Source: Selaginella tamariscina (Eukaryota > Streptophyta > Lycopodiopsida > Selaginellales > Selaginellaceae). From it: a DNA stretch of 64,000 nt. The notes beneath the pieces were generated by a model that searched no databases, had not been told where the DNA came from, and saw nothing but the letters and a program-made list of their open reading frames with translations. The translations under genes and the position numbers were made by a program. Shown in pieces: positions 1 through 11,795 of the stretch. The stretch lies in assembly GCA_003024785.1 (NCBI GenBank), contig PUQB01000123.1, forward strand, positions 337,479 to 401,478, in the 5' to 3' direction. The stretch's first letter is position 1. The number at the start of each line of letters is the position of its first letter.

Positions 1-953
1 AATTAAACATCAACAGTTTTATTCGATCTTGTTATTAATTATGTATATATACGAGTGTTACCGTTTAATTTGCACAATAGGCCCTCTTAATTCTAATACT
101 TTTGAAGAGGGATTTAGCATGTATTGCTGTACCACATAGGAAGGACAATGAAAAGGAAAATAAAAATTAAACGTAAATTCTTGTGAATTAAAATATAAAT
201 TTTTTTAGGATTAATGAATTTTTAAATTAATATATTTTTTTATTTAAAAAATTATACCCAATAAACATTGGGAAACCCTTTTAAATTAAAAAAAATATTA
301 ATTTCTTTTCAATTTCTTATACATGTCCTAACAGGGGCCATTCTGCAAGTGTCCTGTGTTACCTTGTGCGTGATGCAGAATGGCCCGTGTTACCTTGTGC
401 GTGAGAGAGATAATAAATTTTTATATGGATATATAATTGACACTAATAATTTATATTTGTGGTGGACTATATTTTAATATAGTAATAGAGCTATCAAATT
501 ATAACACTCATGCGCAATATCTAATATTTTAATATATATAGCTCATACAACAGCCTCTTTAGTAAAACATATGTAAATTCTGAAGTTTTTACTTTAATAA
601 CAACTGTATTTTTAAATATTTAATTTTTTAATAAATTTACAAGGTCTCTCTAAAATTATATATTAATTAAAAAGACATTCTTGGTCGAGTATAAATTATT
701 AAGTATTAAAAGTTATACGTCGGTGGATGATATGAGAGTTATAAATTTATAGAATATAACATATTAGCATATTAGAGTGTTAAATGTTTAATCAATGTAT
801 TCCTAAGTAGCAAGAGTGTAATTGGGAAAAGAACAAAATTAATTTAAGTTTAGTTATTTGTTAAACTTAATTTGCATTTCGTAAATAATTTAGAAATCAT
901 TAAAGTCGTAAGTGGTTCTTTCTTTATAATTATTTATTTAGTTATTCTGGAGG
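1..953. other. AT-rich upstream region of FLN1
   Basis: No credible coding region. Strongly AT-rich sequence leads up to the FLN1 gene and presumably holds its promoter. The only structured element is the inverted/direct repeat at 335-404, listed separately. Confidence 0.6.
335..404. repeat. 13-bp inverted repeat with overlapping 18-bp direct repeat
   Basis: GGGCCATTCTGCA (335-347) is exactly complementary to TGCAGAATGGCCC (374-386), leaving a 26-base loop. The last 18 bases before the right arm, GTGTTACCTTGTGCGTGA (356-373), recur immediately after it at 387-404. It could be a footprint of a small foldback element. No function can be read from it. Confidence 0.7.
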
Positions 954-974
954 TTTAGGGTTTAGGGTTTAGGG
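954..974 (+). promoter_or_regulatory. Telobox: three TTTAGGG repeats before the FLN1 start
   Basis: Three exact TTTAGGG units run in tandem at 954-960, 961-967 and 968-974 and stop three bases before the FLN1 ATG. Interstitial telomere-like motifs (teloboxes) near the start site are common in plant housekeeping and organelle-biogenesis genes. The position in the 5' UTR or core promoter suggests a regulatory role rather than a telomere end. Confidence 0.7.
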
Positions 975-977
975 AGA

Positions 978-3091
978 ATGGCAGCAGCGTGTATCTGTGC
1001 ATTACCGTCGTTCTTCTCCTCGCGAGCGATTAGGGCATCCTCAGACGAAGGATCTACACAAAGGCCAAGGAGGAAGAAGGCAAATGCAGCTCCGAAGAAC
1101 ACAGAATCGTTGTCTGGTGAGTCCAAATCCGGTCAATCTGTGCCCAAATCCGGTAAGAAGCTAGCATCAGATGAATCTTCAGACAAATCAGATGAATCTC
1201 CGGCCAAATCCGGCAGCCGAGTCAGGGGCAAGAAGAAGATTCAGGGTTCCGAAGGATCCATTGAAGCTAAAAGTAAAAGTTCGACATCTAAAACGAAGAA
1301 AGATAATGCAGAGTATCTGGGTAATCTTGAGGCTTCGAAAGATAAACAGGAACTGTTGGATGTCACTTCTGATACAGACCAGGTTGAGAAAGGTGTCGAA
1401 GAAGATGCAGGTAATGTGTGTGTGATATATACACATCCGTTATGATGGGTGGTTATGCGTATGTGTGGATTCAGAGAGGAGAAAGAAGCTATTTCCGAAA
1501 TTTGAGACGCTTTGGAAAAACCATTCCCCTGGTTAGGAAGAGAGTTCGAGGAAACTTTTGTGAAACCAAGAAATGAGCCGAATCCACTCGTATGCTGCTT
1601 TGGGGAGGTATCATACACATACGGACTTTCGTGCCTGTGTGTGTCGTCTGCATATAATATGTATGTAGATAGATACATTTATGCAAACGCAAGCATTCTA
1701 CAGATATCTAGATAGATGCATCTGGAAATGTACACAGATATATGCATAAGTATACATTTAAATACGATTGTTTAATATTCTGTCTGTACATATGCACATT
1801 AACATATATGTATATGTATTTTTTTGCAGGTGATGAGCGAGTTCATTCCTTCGGTTAGAGTCTGTGTGAAGCAGATGGATCCGGATGCATACTCTTCATG
1901 GAAAGGGCTACAGTGGATTCCTCCAGAATTTGCAAGGAGTCCCGGTACAACTCCTTCCAATGTTGCCATTTCTATTGTTCGTCTCAAAGGTAAGTTTGTA
2001 TATTTCGTGTGTGTGTGTGTGTGTGTGATCTACACCTGCATGTGTTTAAATACACAGTAATCTCAATAGTTTATCAACATCAAACCTCATATGTGAGTGT
2101 GTCTCTGTGTAAAAAGACATAAATATATATACATGTGTATATGCACATTTTCATCTCTCTCTCTCAAACACACAATGCGACTGACTACAAATGCACACGT
2201 GCGTTTAAAGATACATAGTCAGATGTACACAAACAATCGTCTATACGTATTGGTTTGTGTAATAATACTGTTAAATTGTTCTACAGGGAAATCAGCGTTC
2301 ATCGGAAAAGTTGGTGATGATGAACTTGGTACGAGCCTCATTAAGACACTGAAAGATAATGATGTGGAGACAAAAGGTGTAAAGGTTGATCCTCTCCTTA
2401 ACACATCATGTTTCCGTGGAAAGCTAGTAAAACACGGTAAACGCAAAATGTCCATGTCTTCTTCACAACTTAGTGCCGAGGCCAACCTGGACATTTCTGA
2501 AGTGGATATGGACATTCTGAAAGAGGTATTATATACATTATGTGTGTGTGGTTATATGTGCAATATGTGTATAGTAATACATTAATTCACACATGAGTAT
2601 ATTGATGATATTATGTTTCTCGTTTTTTTTTCTTGTTAATGTTTATTTTTATGTTTTCTTACAGTCAAAATTATTTCATTTTTCATCATTAAGCCTTACA
2701 ACAGAGAAGATGCGTTCAACAGTTATATCAGCTATTGAGGCTGCACGAGGCTTTGGGAATGTTATATTTTTTGATGTTAATCTGCCTCTCCCATTTTGGA
2801 TTACACGTGATGACACGTGGCAAGCCATTGAGAAAGCATGGACTAACTCCGACGTTATCAAAATAAACAAGGTATGCATAAGACATGCGCACGAGAGAGA
2901 GAGAGTAGCAATGTACAATATGAATCTGTGCAAATATCTTAATACAGATAATAATGTCGTACATATGAATTCTTTCTATCTACACATAAACACACAGACA
3001 CACACGCACCTACGTCCATATATGTTTATATGTATATATGGATACCTATTATGTATAAGGCTATGAACTTGTCGATATATAGCTCTACAAT

Positions 3092-3171
<80 letters not shown>

Positions 3172-3539
3172 CAGGGACACACATGCGCACACATATACAA
3201 ACGCACTGACATGCACACACTTACGATTGGAATAGGTGGAGTTGGAGTACTTAATTGAAGATGAAGGGCTCGCAGTGAGAATGATAGATAGAGACACCAT
3301 GGCAGACACCCCGGAAGAGCTTTATGCAAAACAGGACCCGAGATTCGAATACCACTACACACCTGAACAGATTGCTCCCATATGGCGTGACAACATAAAG
3401 ATACTGTTTGTTACAGATGGCACGTACAGGATACATTACTACACTCCCAAGTTTCATGGGGACGTGGTGGGTACCGAGGATGTTCTTGTGGCTGCATTTA
3501 GTTGCGATAGAACGGGCTCTGGTGATACCATCTCTGCTG

Positions 3540-3570
<31 letters not shown>

Positions 3571-4068
3571 GGAGGGAGGGAGTTGTGTCTGTATATATAA
3601 GTATATATCTGTTTCTGCGTGAGCTATATGTGTATGTATATTTATAGTCGCAATACACACACACCCCGCTGTAAATTGAATTTTTTTTGTTTGATTAATC
3701 CGAGAAGTTATCAGATGGATAAGCTAAACTTTACTTTATACTTGTATAGAATGTGTTTCTATATATACACACGCACATGTATACACGTTGCAATCTGTAT
3801 GTACATATACATATTTGTCTGTCTATGTATATGTCAAATAAAATCTGTATATCTGTATGTACTAAAGTTTTTTCTTGTAGCAATGATCAGGAAGCTAACC
3901 GCACAACCGGATATATTCGAGGACCAAGACAGGCTAGAAAGAGCACTGCGATTTGCGATTGCAGCAGGTGTTATATCACAGTGGACAATCGGAGCAATCC
4001 GCGGTTTCCCAACAGAAAGTGCCGCACAAAACCTCACAGAACAGATGTTCCCACTCACTCAAATATGA
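978..4068 (+). CDS. FLN1: Fructokinase-like protein 1 (PfkB family, plastid transcription), seven exons
   Basis: FLN proteins are PfkB-type sugar-kinase relatives that sit in the plastid-encoded RNA polymerase complex of chloroplast nucleoids. Exons with GT-AG borders: 978-1410, 1507-1607, 1830-1989, 2287-2525, 2665-2871, 3236-3539, 3881-4068. They sum to 1632 bases, in frame, giving 543 residues. The first ~22 residues look like a plastid transit peptide, and a Ser/Lys/Glu-rich low-complexity stretch follows to about residue 144. The fold starts near LVCCFGE (172-178); PGTTPSNVA is at 216-224, FFDVNLPLPFW lies in exon 5, and CDRTGSGD (470-477) ends in the PfkB catalytic aspartate. The last exon has the family signature SQWTIGAIRGFPTES. 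The ATG lies directly after the telobox. FLN2 is less likely because the C-terminal signature is FLN1-like. This is the only recognisable gene here that reads through without a frame break. Confidence 0.93.
3091..3169. repeat. (AT)n(AG)n microsatellite in FLN1 intron 5
   Basis: About 20 bases of AT repeat pass into about 58 bases of uninterrupted AG repeat inside the intron between exons 5 and 6 of FLN1. Confidence 0.95.
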
Positions 4069-4330
4069 AACAGGTGTGTGCATGATGCATGCGTGCATGC
4101 GTGTGTTTCTTGAGATAACTAAATAAACTAGTACGTAGTAGATTAATCATGAATGAAACATAGATAAATAAAAAAGAAGCATGTGTTTAATGCACATGTG
4201 TGTGTGTGTTTCTGGTGTGTACATGCGCATGTTATTGCATGTGTATATAACGTTATGTACACATGCACGCTTTCTTAAATATAGTTAGTATATATTATAT
4301 TCAACTGCACACACATGTAGGATGGATAGA

Positions 4331-4371
<41 letters not shown>

Positions 4372-4510
4372 GTAAGCCAGAGAACCCTCATACAGATTTA
4401 CTCCGTTTTGAGAGAGAGAGAGAGTCTTAATAGGTGACTTGTGTTATGTTTGCAGAGGAGCCTCGAGTTATATACATGAAGAACTCGTCGTATTTTCTAA
4501 CCTATTCTGA
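4069..4510. other. FLN1 3' flank with (TG)n tract
   Basis: Non-coding stretch between the convergent FLN1 and pseudokinase genes. It holds a long TG microsatellite (about 4333-4366), a short GA run near 4410-4424 and other TG/CA-rich sequence. No gene is seen. Confidence 0.7.
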
Positions 4511-5529
4511 TTATGCATGCAGCAAGGGCCTCAATGTTGCTTCTACCTCGATCATATTTGGTCTATGTTCTGGATTTCTATCAACACATTTTAATGCTAC
4601 CTTCCTAATCATCTCAGCCTGCTGTTTGTCATATGCATCCCCTACATGAGAGTCGACTAACTCCCTCAGCTTTTGTTTCAAAACCACGGTTACCGGGTCA
4701 GAGAAGACGGTCTTTCCGGACAACAGCACGCACAGGAGCACTCCAAAGCTATATACATCCGCTTTGATTGTGAGAGCCTCTCCTTCAGGTGTAGTGTAAG
4801 TACTCGAAACCTGTTCTAACACTCCTTTCTGAAATATAGGCATTGAAAGCAACTTGAGCAGCCCAGCTTCACCTATATAAGCAGTGCACGTCTCCAAGCC
4901 GCCATCCACGACGTGTATGTTCCTCGAGGATATTCTTCCGTGAAGCATCTGAGTGCCATTGTGGTGGAGCTGGGAGAGTCCCCGGGCAGCCGTGACTGCT
5001 ACCCTGCATCGAGACCTCCAACATATCCAGGAAGTAGTTCATCTACAGTTTCGGCTCTGGGGATGAACAGTAGGAGTTCCGTGTGTCCGAGATGGAACCC
5101 GACCAGGGGCAGCACGTTCGGTCTCTGTAATGAGCTGGCCAAGATGGCTATCTCCTGCCTGAGCTCGGACAGCTCGGGTTTTCCAGGTTGAACTTCAAGA
5201 CGGCCAGCTCGGTCTGTTGAGATACTTCAGTGCTGCTGAATTCCTGAAATCCCGACCACCGTGGTGTTTCGAGGACTTCCAAGGCGTGTTCTTCATCGTA
5301 TAGGTGTTCACTGGGGCCCTTGTTAAGGTGAGAAAGTATGCAACTTACCAGAACAGGGGATGAGTATGATGGATGCCAGCAGACCGACGCAGGCGGCGAG
5401 GTTTCTTGCTCCTCCCCGTGCAATTGTCGTCATAGCCAATGCAAAGGCTGCCACAAAGGAGACACAGCAGGTGATTATCATGACAGTGTCCTTCAATTTG
5501 CTGCTGCTGCCTCTGAAACAACAGGACAT
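4511..5529 (-). CDS. Receptor-like pseudokinase with two N-terminal membrane segments (frame broken)
   Basis: Read on the minus strand. The N-terminal piece starts at 5529 (MSCCFRGSSSKLKD) and holds two hydrophobic segments (TVMIITCCVSFVAAFALAMT and NLAACVGLLASIILIPC). A GTAAGT donor follows near 5349. Next comes a kinase N-lobe with AVLKF (the lysine is kept) and IAILASSLQRPNVLPLVGF. After a one-base frame change near 5005, the C-lobe runs from RVAVTAARGLSQLHHNG to LRPLLHA at 4511. The catalytic loop reads HGRISSRNI, with no HRD aspartate, and the DFG position reads GEAGL, so it looks like a pseudokinase. KADVYSFGVLL and CVDRNPEHRP are standard RLK subdomain IX and XI motifs. No leucine-rich or other ectodomain was found. 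The frame change may be an error or real decay. Confidence 0.6.
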
Positions 5530-6189
5530 CTTTCTCCAGTAAGTGATGGATTATTCTCATATGTTTTCTTTTGCAGGGCTGCAGGGAAATCAAGTTGCTC
5601 TGCACATGAGATTCTTCAGAATTATTATTATGATACTGTTGTACTAAAGACCGCTTTTCTTCTTTTCTACAGATGCTAAGAGTGTGTTGAATTTGGATGT
5701 GGATATCTAAACCAACAACACTAAAGAAGCACGCAACACTGTTATTGAAGGCGACACTGTGTGTGTGAAAGAACCATAGCATTTTCAAGGTACGTTTAAT
5801 TGTCGGCGAGACACCGAGTTGACTTAAAACTTGTTTTAATAATATTAATACCGTGTAGTTCCTTGGTTTAAGTATAAATTTGAGATTAATATTAGTCAAA
5901 AGCTATAGAGTTGGCAGGCATCAACACCTCACGATGTATTATCCTGCTTCCACGTTCGCTGATGCGACATCCCACCATTTATTAGACACCTGTTGCCATA
6001 TATAACGACAAAACGCCTTATATTTCTGTAATGTACACTATCCTTTGCTCTTTTAGTATATATGTAATCATATATATTGTATATGCTCTTTTTTAATACG
6101 TACGGTACATTGTACCTTAAAGCATGGCAAGATTTATCTCATTGTACGGGAAAAGAACTTGGTTCTTTTTCTTGTTTAATGTATCTTAA
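5530..6189. other. Intergenic, no gene recognised
   Basis: Moderately AT-rich sequence upstream of the pseudokinase gene. It may contain that gene's 5' UTR and promoter. No domain, RNA gene or repeat family was recognised. Confidence 0.5.
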
Positions 6190-6354
6190 AATGCACGTCT
6201 ATATACATGTACTTGCAATTGGTGTACTATTTAGCATATGATTCTGTACTTGGAAAAGTCCAAAGGAGGTGAGGGTACCCGCTTATGTAAGCATGATATT
6301 CATAGCTGACTGGTCACTTTGTCAAGAGTCAAAAGTTATATACTAGTGTAAAAC

Positions 6355-6380
6355 ATGTGTGTGTGTGTGTGTGTGTGTGT
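6355..6380. repeat. (TG)n microsatellite
   Basis: Run of about 13 TG units. Similar tracts occur at 2008-2028, 6793-6830, 7107-7127, 39830-39855, 42112-42133 and 45628-45650. Confidence 0.9.
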
Positions 6381-7183
6381 AGAGTTTTAGTTATTTCATA
6401 TGAAGAATTGTAAATAATATAGTATATGTTAGTTGCATTACTTTTGACAATGTTTATAAGATATTGTATGTATTATATAAAGAGGGATAAATACACGTAT
6501 ATACTTGACAAATGGCTATAACTTGTTAATTACGTTAATTGATTCCTATTAACTGTATAAGCGTATATTGTTGACACCATGTACATAATATATGTAATTA
6601 ATGTGTTTATATAAATTTTTTTTATTGTTACGTGAAGTGTACGTGACGTACTGCGCCAAGTTGCGAGTCTTACTTTAGAGTTTGAATTCTTATGTAGATA
6701 TCAAATCTCATATATTAACATTTATATATAAATTAATATATTAATGTTTATATATAAATTATTCCTTAGATTGTCGACTAGCATTATATATATGTGTGTG
6801 TGTGTGTGGTGTGTGTGTGTTGTGTGTCGTGATCTGATTGGTATGTGGTTATTCACTCAATTAACTACTCTCTCTCTTTCTCATACACACACACACAGCA
6901 CACGCGTGTGTGTGTGTAGCAAGCTAATGTAATTTTACTTTCAAATTGATGGTTTATGTTTAGTTGCATTATTTATTAATATAAACAAATAAAACCATAT
7001 TTGTATATGCATTCGTTTTCACTTCCAAATGTAAGTTAAGTTAATGGTTTATGCTTAATCATGAACTTATAAGAGTGTCACACACACGGGTGCCACAGAG
7101 AGACACGTGTGTGTGTGTGTGTGTGTTTTTGTAATCTTATTGAGTTAATGACTGTGTGCATGTGACCGTAGATAAATCTTTAT

Positions 7184-7851
7184 TTAGGAAAGGATATCCA
7201 AAAAAATGCGATGAGTGGGCGGCGGGCGGTACGCCGCCGGCGGTGTTCCGGGCGGCGACGTGCCGGAATGCAGCAACATCATCATGGTAGTCCGCTGCAT
7301 TCTCCGGTTGCTATACAACAAACTCCGACTCCACTGCGGCGAGGAAGACGAAGCATATACCGGTGGCTCCCTCGCCAGTGCCCTAATCGCTGAGGAAGAA
7401 GGCGTCATTGGCGGGTCCCAGCACAGACGGAGATGACGGCGGTGTCCAGAACGGTGTCCCTGGTTCAGACAGACACAGCCCACCTCGTAAAACTGTGAAA
7501 TCTACCGACCCATTTTCGAGACTTGACCGTCTCAGATTCAATCTCCTCAGTTTCCTCCCGGATTGTGAACAGGAACCCCGGACCCATCCTGTAGTGGCCC
7601 ATATCGGTGTCCACCTCGGACACAACCGGGAACAGCTTGGTGCTCAAGAGGTCCTCGTTCCTGTTCGCTATGACACTCACCTCCCTGAGCTCCATTTCTT
7701 CCTCATCCTCCTGCAACAGATTGATCCTTTGTGCTGAGCTATTCCTAGTTCTTTTCCAACAAATGAGGTAGTATATCTCTGCTGCAAGGATTAACAGGAA
7801 CACCACGAAAACCACGCTTAATCCGATTGCTAATGCACCCAAGGATCCCAT
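7184..7851 (-). CDS. Small plant single-pass membrane protein, left copy (frame broken)
   Basis: The minus-strand start at 7851 gives MGSLGALAIGLSVVFVVFLL, one N-terminal membrane segment followed by LILAAEIYYLICWKR. An acidic cytosolic part comes next (LLQEDEEEMELREVS), then FLFTIREETEE (about 7603-7571), a motif I associate with an uncharacterised plant membrane-protein family. The proline-rich tail (SEPGTPFWTPPSSPSVLG, then AREPPVYASS) lies in two other frames, so at least two single-base frame breaks occur between about 7570 and 7390. The same protein is encoded in inverse orientation at 47029-47700. The two copies break at different points, so each is probably damaged or misread independently. 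Function unknown. Confidence 0.65.
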
Positions 7852-8115
7852 TCTTTACCACAATCCCATATCTAGCCCACCGAATCCCATGAATCCCACA
7901 TTGAATGTAGGGTTTCTTGAAGCAATTTTACATACTCGTGTGTGAAAACTTAAATGTAGGAGGATTTCAGAAGGGAAACATGCTTCTCGGGTTTCTCATA
8001 CACTCTCTTTTTAAATTATTTAGTTTATTTAAATTTGTGAATTCTTTTTCTATTTTGTTCTTATTGATTATTTGGTTTGTGAGTATCAGAAGGGAAAGTT
8101 AACCAAAAATCAGAA

Positions 8116-9107
8116 CGGACTTATTAACTTTCTTGTAATTAAATATTATATAAATAAAGCTTAATATTCTGTTAAATATACGCGTTAATATATTGTCAGA
8201 TAAAGATATATATTCTATATACCACACATTTGTGTATATGTACACGATAGTATGTATATTCATTAATAAGTGTATACTAGGTCTTTATAGATTATTTCCA
8301 TCGTAAAATAACATCTATATTTTAAAAATGTATAAAACAGTATAGCAAAGGTTTTGTAGTTTTTGAATATATCTAATCATTTTCTAAACAAAGATGATAA
8401 TGTGGTGTAATCTTTAATTATTTTAAATAAAGATGAAATGTGGTGTAATCTTTAATTAACCACCAAAATAATGAAAATAAATAGTGTAAAGTAGTTTGAA
8501 AGTTATTAGAATTATTTATTCTATTATCTTTGGCCATAGAAAAAAAAAAACTGTTTTGATTGTATAACACGAGTAACTAAGAGGCACCATAGTAGATCAT
8601 TCGAGAATTTTGTAAGAATCAAATTATTTTCATAAAAACTTGAAATTAGTCTTTTTTGTTAAAGTTTAGAAATTCACAAAGACAATGTCACCAATAATAT
8701 AATGTTGATGTAGTTTGATGATATGATTTGTACTTTTGTTGTTATTATACTTATGTTTAACTCAAATGTTTTGTTGAATTTATGTAACAAAAGAAATCTT
8801 ACAAGTCATTCAACATTTTCACTAATATAAAAACCTAAGATATTATACAGCATATACACAAAAAAGATAGAAACATTGAACAAGATATCCAATAAAAAGA
8901 TGTATTCGCTCTTAACAAATTTGTAATAGCCATTTAATCTAGTCACTCCTCTATTTGCTATATTGACTAAGCTTGCTGTATCTTTATAACAATAGTTTAA
9001 GACTTGGAACACCGTAATCATAACACATACAGAATGGAGTTGTAAAGGAAGTAAATATGCTCTTCAAATAAATGCTGGAGTTCTCATGAAATATCATGAT
9101 TATAACA
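8116..9107. other. AT-rich intergenic DNA, no gene
   Basis: Very AT-rich with no coding region. A local tandem duplication of about 40 bases (AAAGATGA..ATGTGGTGTAATC) lies at about 8390-8458. It ends at the target-site duplication of the solo LTR. Confidence 0.6.
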
Positions 9108-9112
9108 TAGGG
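9108..9112. other. Target-site duplication TAGGG, left, of the old solo LTR
   Basis: TAGGG directly precedes the solo LTR at 9113 and recurs at 34277-34281 directly after its other end. Confidence 0.8.
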
Positions 9113-10154
9113 TGTTAGAATTTTAACTCAAAAAGCTAATACATGGCTTTAAATGCATCCATCATCAATAACATATGTGAGCAACATTAAGTTTTTGAAA
9201 GACAAACTTGAGAATCTAATTCATATACCCAAATAAACATGAGACTTAAAAGTTCTATTTTAAATCCCCTAAAATGATTATCTTCTGAATCTCGTAGGAT
9301 AACTCGAATAAACTTTAGAATTTTACCATATAAGACTTAGACATGTTCATTGCCCTAGCTCCATCAAAAAGATGTGTTGTCCCCCACATACCTCATGATA
9401 AAGCTAAGACATAATCACTCACCCTTTATGAATCACCTTAATTCGGGAGAAGTACAACCCCTTTTAGGGTGACAAGGAACCTTGACCCATGACTAACACT
9501 TAAGGGTTTGTGAGGCCAAATCGTACCTTAGTCCTATGATTAATTTAAAGAACCCTAAATGCAACTATGTGAGTGTCTGGCTCATGTTAATGAACTTAAA
9601 ATTATTTGGCTCTTGAATGTGTTTACACACACCCCTAGCCAAGTGTGTTCACTAACACACTTAATTATGAGATTGAGTAAATGCCAAAGGCTTAGCACCA
9701 TGATGTCACACAAGCACGCTTGCTTATTAAAGTATCCAACCCTTTGACATTGAACCCACACAACTTAAAGGACATGCCTCGAGTGTTGTGTGTTGTAGCC
9801 TAGTGTCACATGTTCATAAAAAACATTATTTCTCAGATGTGATTATCTCGCCATAAACCCTTCAAACTCAAGAGCTACACATGGACATGGTGCCACAAAC
9901 GTGACTTGTAGGTGCTAACTCTAGAACCCCTCTTTATGAACCTTCAAGAATTTAATAAAGGAACCACGTGTGATGGAGTCACAAAGTCCATGCCAAGGAA
10001 AAACCTTATACACCATCAAACATTACTATGGAGACATTAATTTGTTCTCCATACATATTTTGTCAAGACCATCCCAAGCGCAGATTTCCTAAAGATAAGG
10101 GTTGGATAACCCTTAAGGTGTGATGTACCCCTATGCATTGGAAATTAGTGATGG
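9113..10154 (-). mobile_element. Old solo LTR, antisense, left part (split by the array)
   Basis: Diverged reverse complement of the array LTR. It starts TGTTAGAATTTTAACTC, equivalent to the inverse of the LTR 3' end, and keeps recognisable blocks such as CACCCCTAGCCAAGTGTGTT and CTAACTCTAGAACCCCTC. It breaks off at 10154 where the array begins and resumes at 33657. Together the two parts make about 1662 bases, the length of one LTR. Flanking 5-bp duplications and the absence of an internal domain make it a solo LTR. Confidence 0.85.
10150..10154. other. Target-site duplication GATGG, left, of the LTR array
   Basis: GATGG precedes the first LTR at 10155, and the same five bases follow the fifth LTR at 33652-33656. 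The entire array therefore sits between one pair of target-site duplications. Confidence 0.85.
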
Positions 10155-11795
10155 TGTCATAGTTTTTACTATGACTCGACCCTTTACTTTGGACGTTGAC
10201 TGTTGTTACCTACTGTACTATGTTGATGGACCCTAGATGTAGTAGGAAACAGGCCGCTTAGTGCACTTGGGTATTGGTGATGGTCCGGCGGGTGTCATTA
10301 GGTATTTGCAGGAAACTCTAAGCGAAGCTAGAACTTACCTTCTAGAAACCCACCCCCAATTTTGACGTCTGAATAGGTTATTTGGTCTTTGCAAATGAGT
10401 TTCGGCGTGTTAAGTAGGGTTAGGAACACCCCTAGGGTTGACCTAACCCTAGGGTTGCCCTAACCCAGCCCTAAAACCCCCACAGCCCACTAACACATAC
10501 AGAAAAAGAGGGGGGGGGGGGGGGCTCCGTCACATAAATAAGGTAGAGTATGTAGGAGTGAGGGTTCCTGGGTTCATGACTGAGCTCGTTACTCTTCTCC
10601 GGTGCAAGCTCTAGCTTGTGTCGTCAAGGCACAACCCTCTGTTGTGCCGCCCTAACTTCCAGACGCCAGGGGTACGTCCCACCTTCGGGGTAGCTACCCT
10701 TAACGTTGGCGAATCCATGCCTGGGAGGTCTTGTCGGAATGCACGTTCCAAGAGGCAGAGGTTGAGGCTTGTCTCCAGCCTCCTCCTCCACGTCAAGCTA
10801 GGTATAGCACCACGACCAAGCAAGGCACATCCGTGTCCTTGTCCAACTGTGGGCGTGGGATCTTGTTTGACGGGTTCCACATTACCTGGTTCATTAAGGG
10901 GTTCTAGAGTTGGCATTTAGGAGCCACATTTGTGGCACTTGGTGCAACTCTTGAATCTAAGGCTATGGCATGATAGCCCACATGTGGAAGGCAGTGTCAC
11001 ATGGAGATGTGACACTGGGCTAGACGTCACGCGATAAGCCCAAGGCATGCCCTTTGGGGTTGTGTCATGGGTTTGTCGCCAAGGGGTTGGATACTCTAGC
11101 AACAGCATGCTTGTGCTTGCACTAGGGTGCTAAGCCTTGGGCATCCGCTCAAGGGAGGTTAGGTCTCGTAACTAGGTGTGCTTTGGCACACTTGGCTAGG
11201 GGAGTGTTCTCCTTGGAATCAGGGTTGAACAACCTAAGCTCATTAGCAGAAGCCCTTTCGTAAGGCACTCGCAAGGTCATGTACTTAGGGTTATCCAAAC
11301 CTAGCCTTAGGGAGTTTGCTTAGCAGAACACTCGTGTCCCCACTAAGTACTAGCCCTAGGTCTAGGGTATGACTTGGCCACTCAAACCCTTAGGGGTTAG
11401 TCGTGGTTCAGGGTACCCCTTGTCCCTAAAGGGGTTGTACTCCCGGATGAGGGTGATTCCTCAAGGGGTAAGTGACGATGCCTTAGCTCTGTCAGGGGTA
11501 TGTGTGGAACACACGTCTCCTTGATGGGGGTTAGGGCATGAGCCTGTCTAGGTCTTCTAGGGCAAGACCCTAAGTCAACTAGGGTTATCCCTCAAGGGTT
11601 TTGGGGGTAGACATTCTAGGGAGACTTAGGCTAAACCCTAAGTCTCCTGTCCACTTGGGCATTAGAGTCTAACCTTAGGGGTCGTTGGGGTTGTTCTGGG
11701 AAACTTAGCGTTGCTCACACAGGGTGATGACGCCGAATGGCCACCTGGCAGCCACGTGTTGCCACGTGTTGGCCCTTTGGGTTAAAACTCTGACA
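10155..11795 (+). repeat. LTR 1 (1641 bp, carries a unique deletion)
   Basis: Begins TGTCATAGT and ends ACTCTGACA, with TG/CA ends and TGTCA/TGACA terminal inverted repeats. The first 20 bases form a perfect stem (GTCATAGT, loop TTTT, ACTATGAC). It has a long G run near 10510-10524, and ACATAAATAAGG just beyond could serve as a TATA-like element. It lacks an 85-base block that the other four LTRs have (15861-15945 in LTR 2). Confidence 0.9.

Larger units (their letters stand above)
6190..8115. repeat. Left arm of a large inverted duplication
   Basis: Reverse-complement similarity to 46700-48870 can be followed in patches. The membrane-protein gene is shared. Sequence around TTCATATGAAGAA (6398-6410) and ATATCAAATCTCATATATTAA (6697-6717) matches inversely near 48375-48390 and 48130-48155, and 6315-6345 matches inversely near 48770-48800. 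On the inner side, the segment before 8115 (AACCAAAAATCAGAACGGA) matches inversely near 46715-46740. The arms have diverged by substitutions and indels. Confidence 0.8.

Noticed and set aside
954..974. Chromosome end (telomere)
   Set aside because: Only three TTTAGGG units, followed at once by a gene start. This is a telobox, as are the short runs near 46470 and 59338.
3026..3362. Minus-strand open frames rich in serine and leucine over FLN1
   Set aside because: They arise from the (AG)n microsatellite read on the opposite strand and overlap real FLN1 exons.
10611..10916. Antisense open frame of 66-101 codons inside each LTR (also 16081-16338, 21551-21808, 27038-27304, 32490-32690), with a shared TWRRRLETSLNLCLLERAF segment
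   Set aside because: The copies are near-identical because the LTRs are. The frame is cut differently in each by indels, the start differs between copies and no domain is visible. It is better explained as chance in a GC-richer LTR block.
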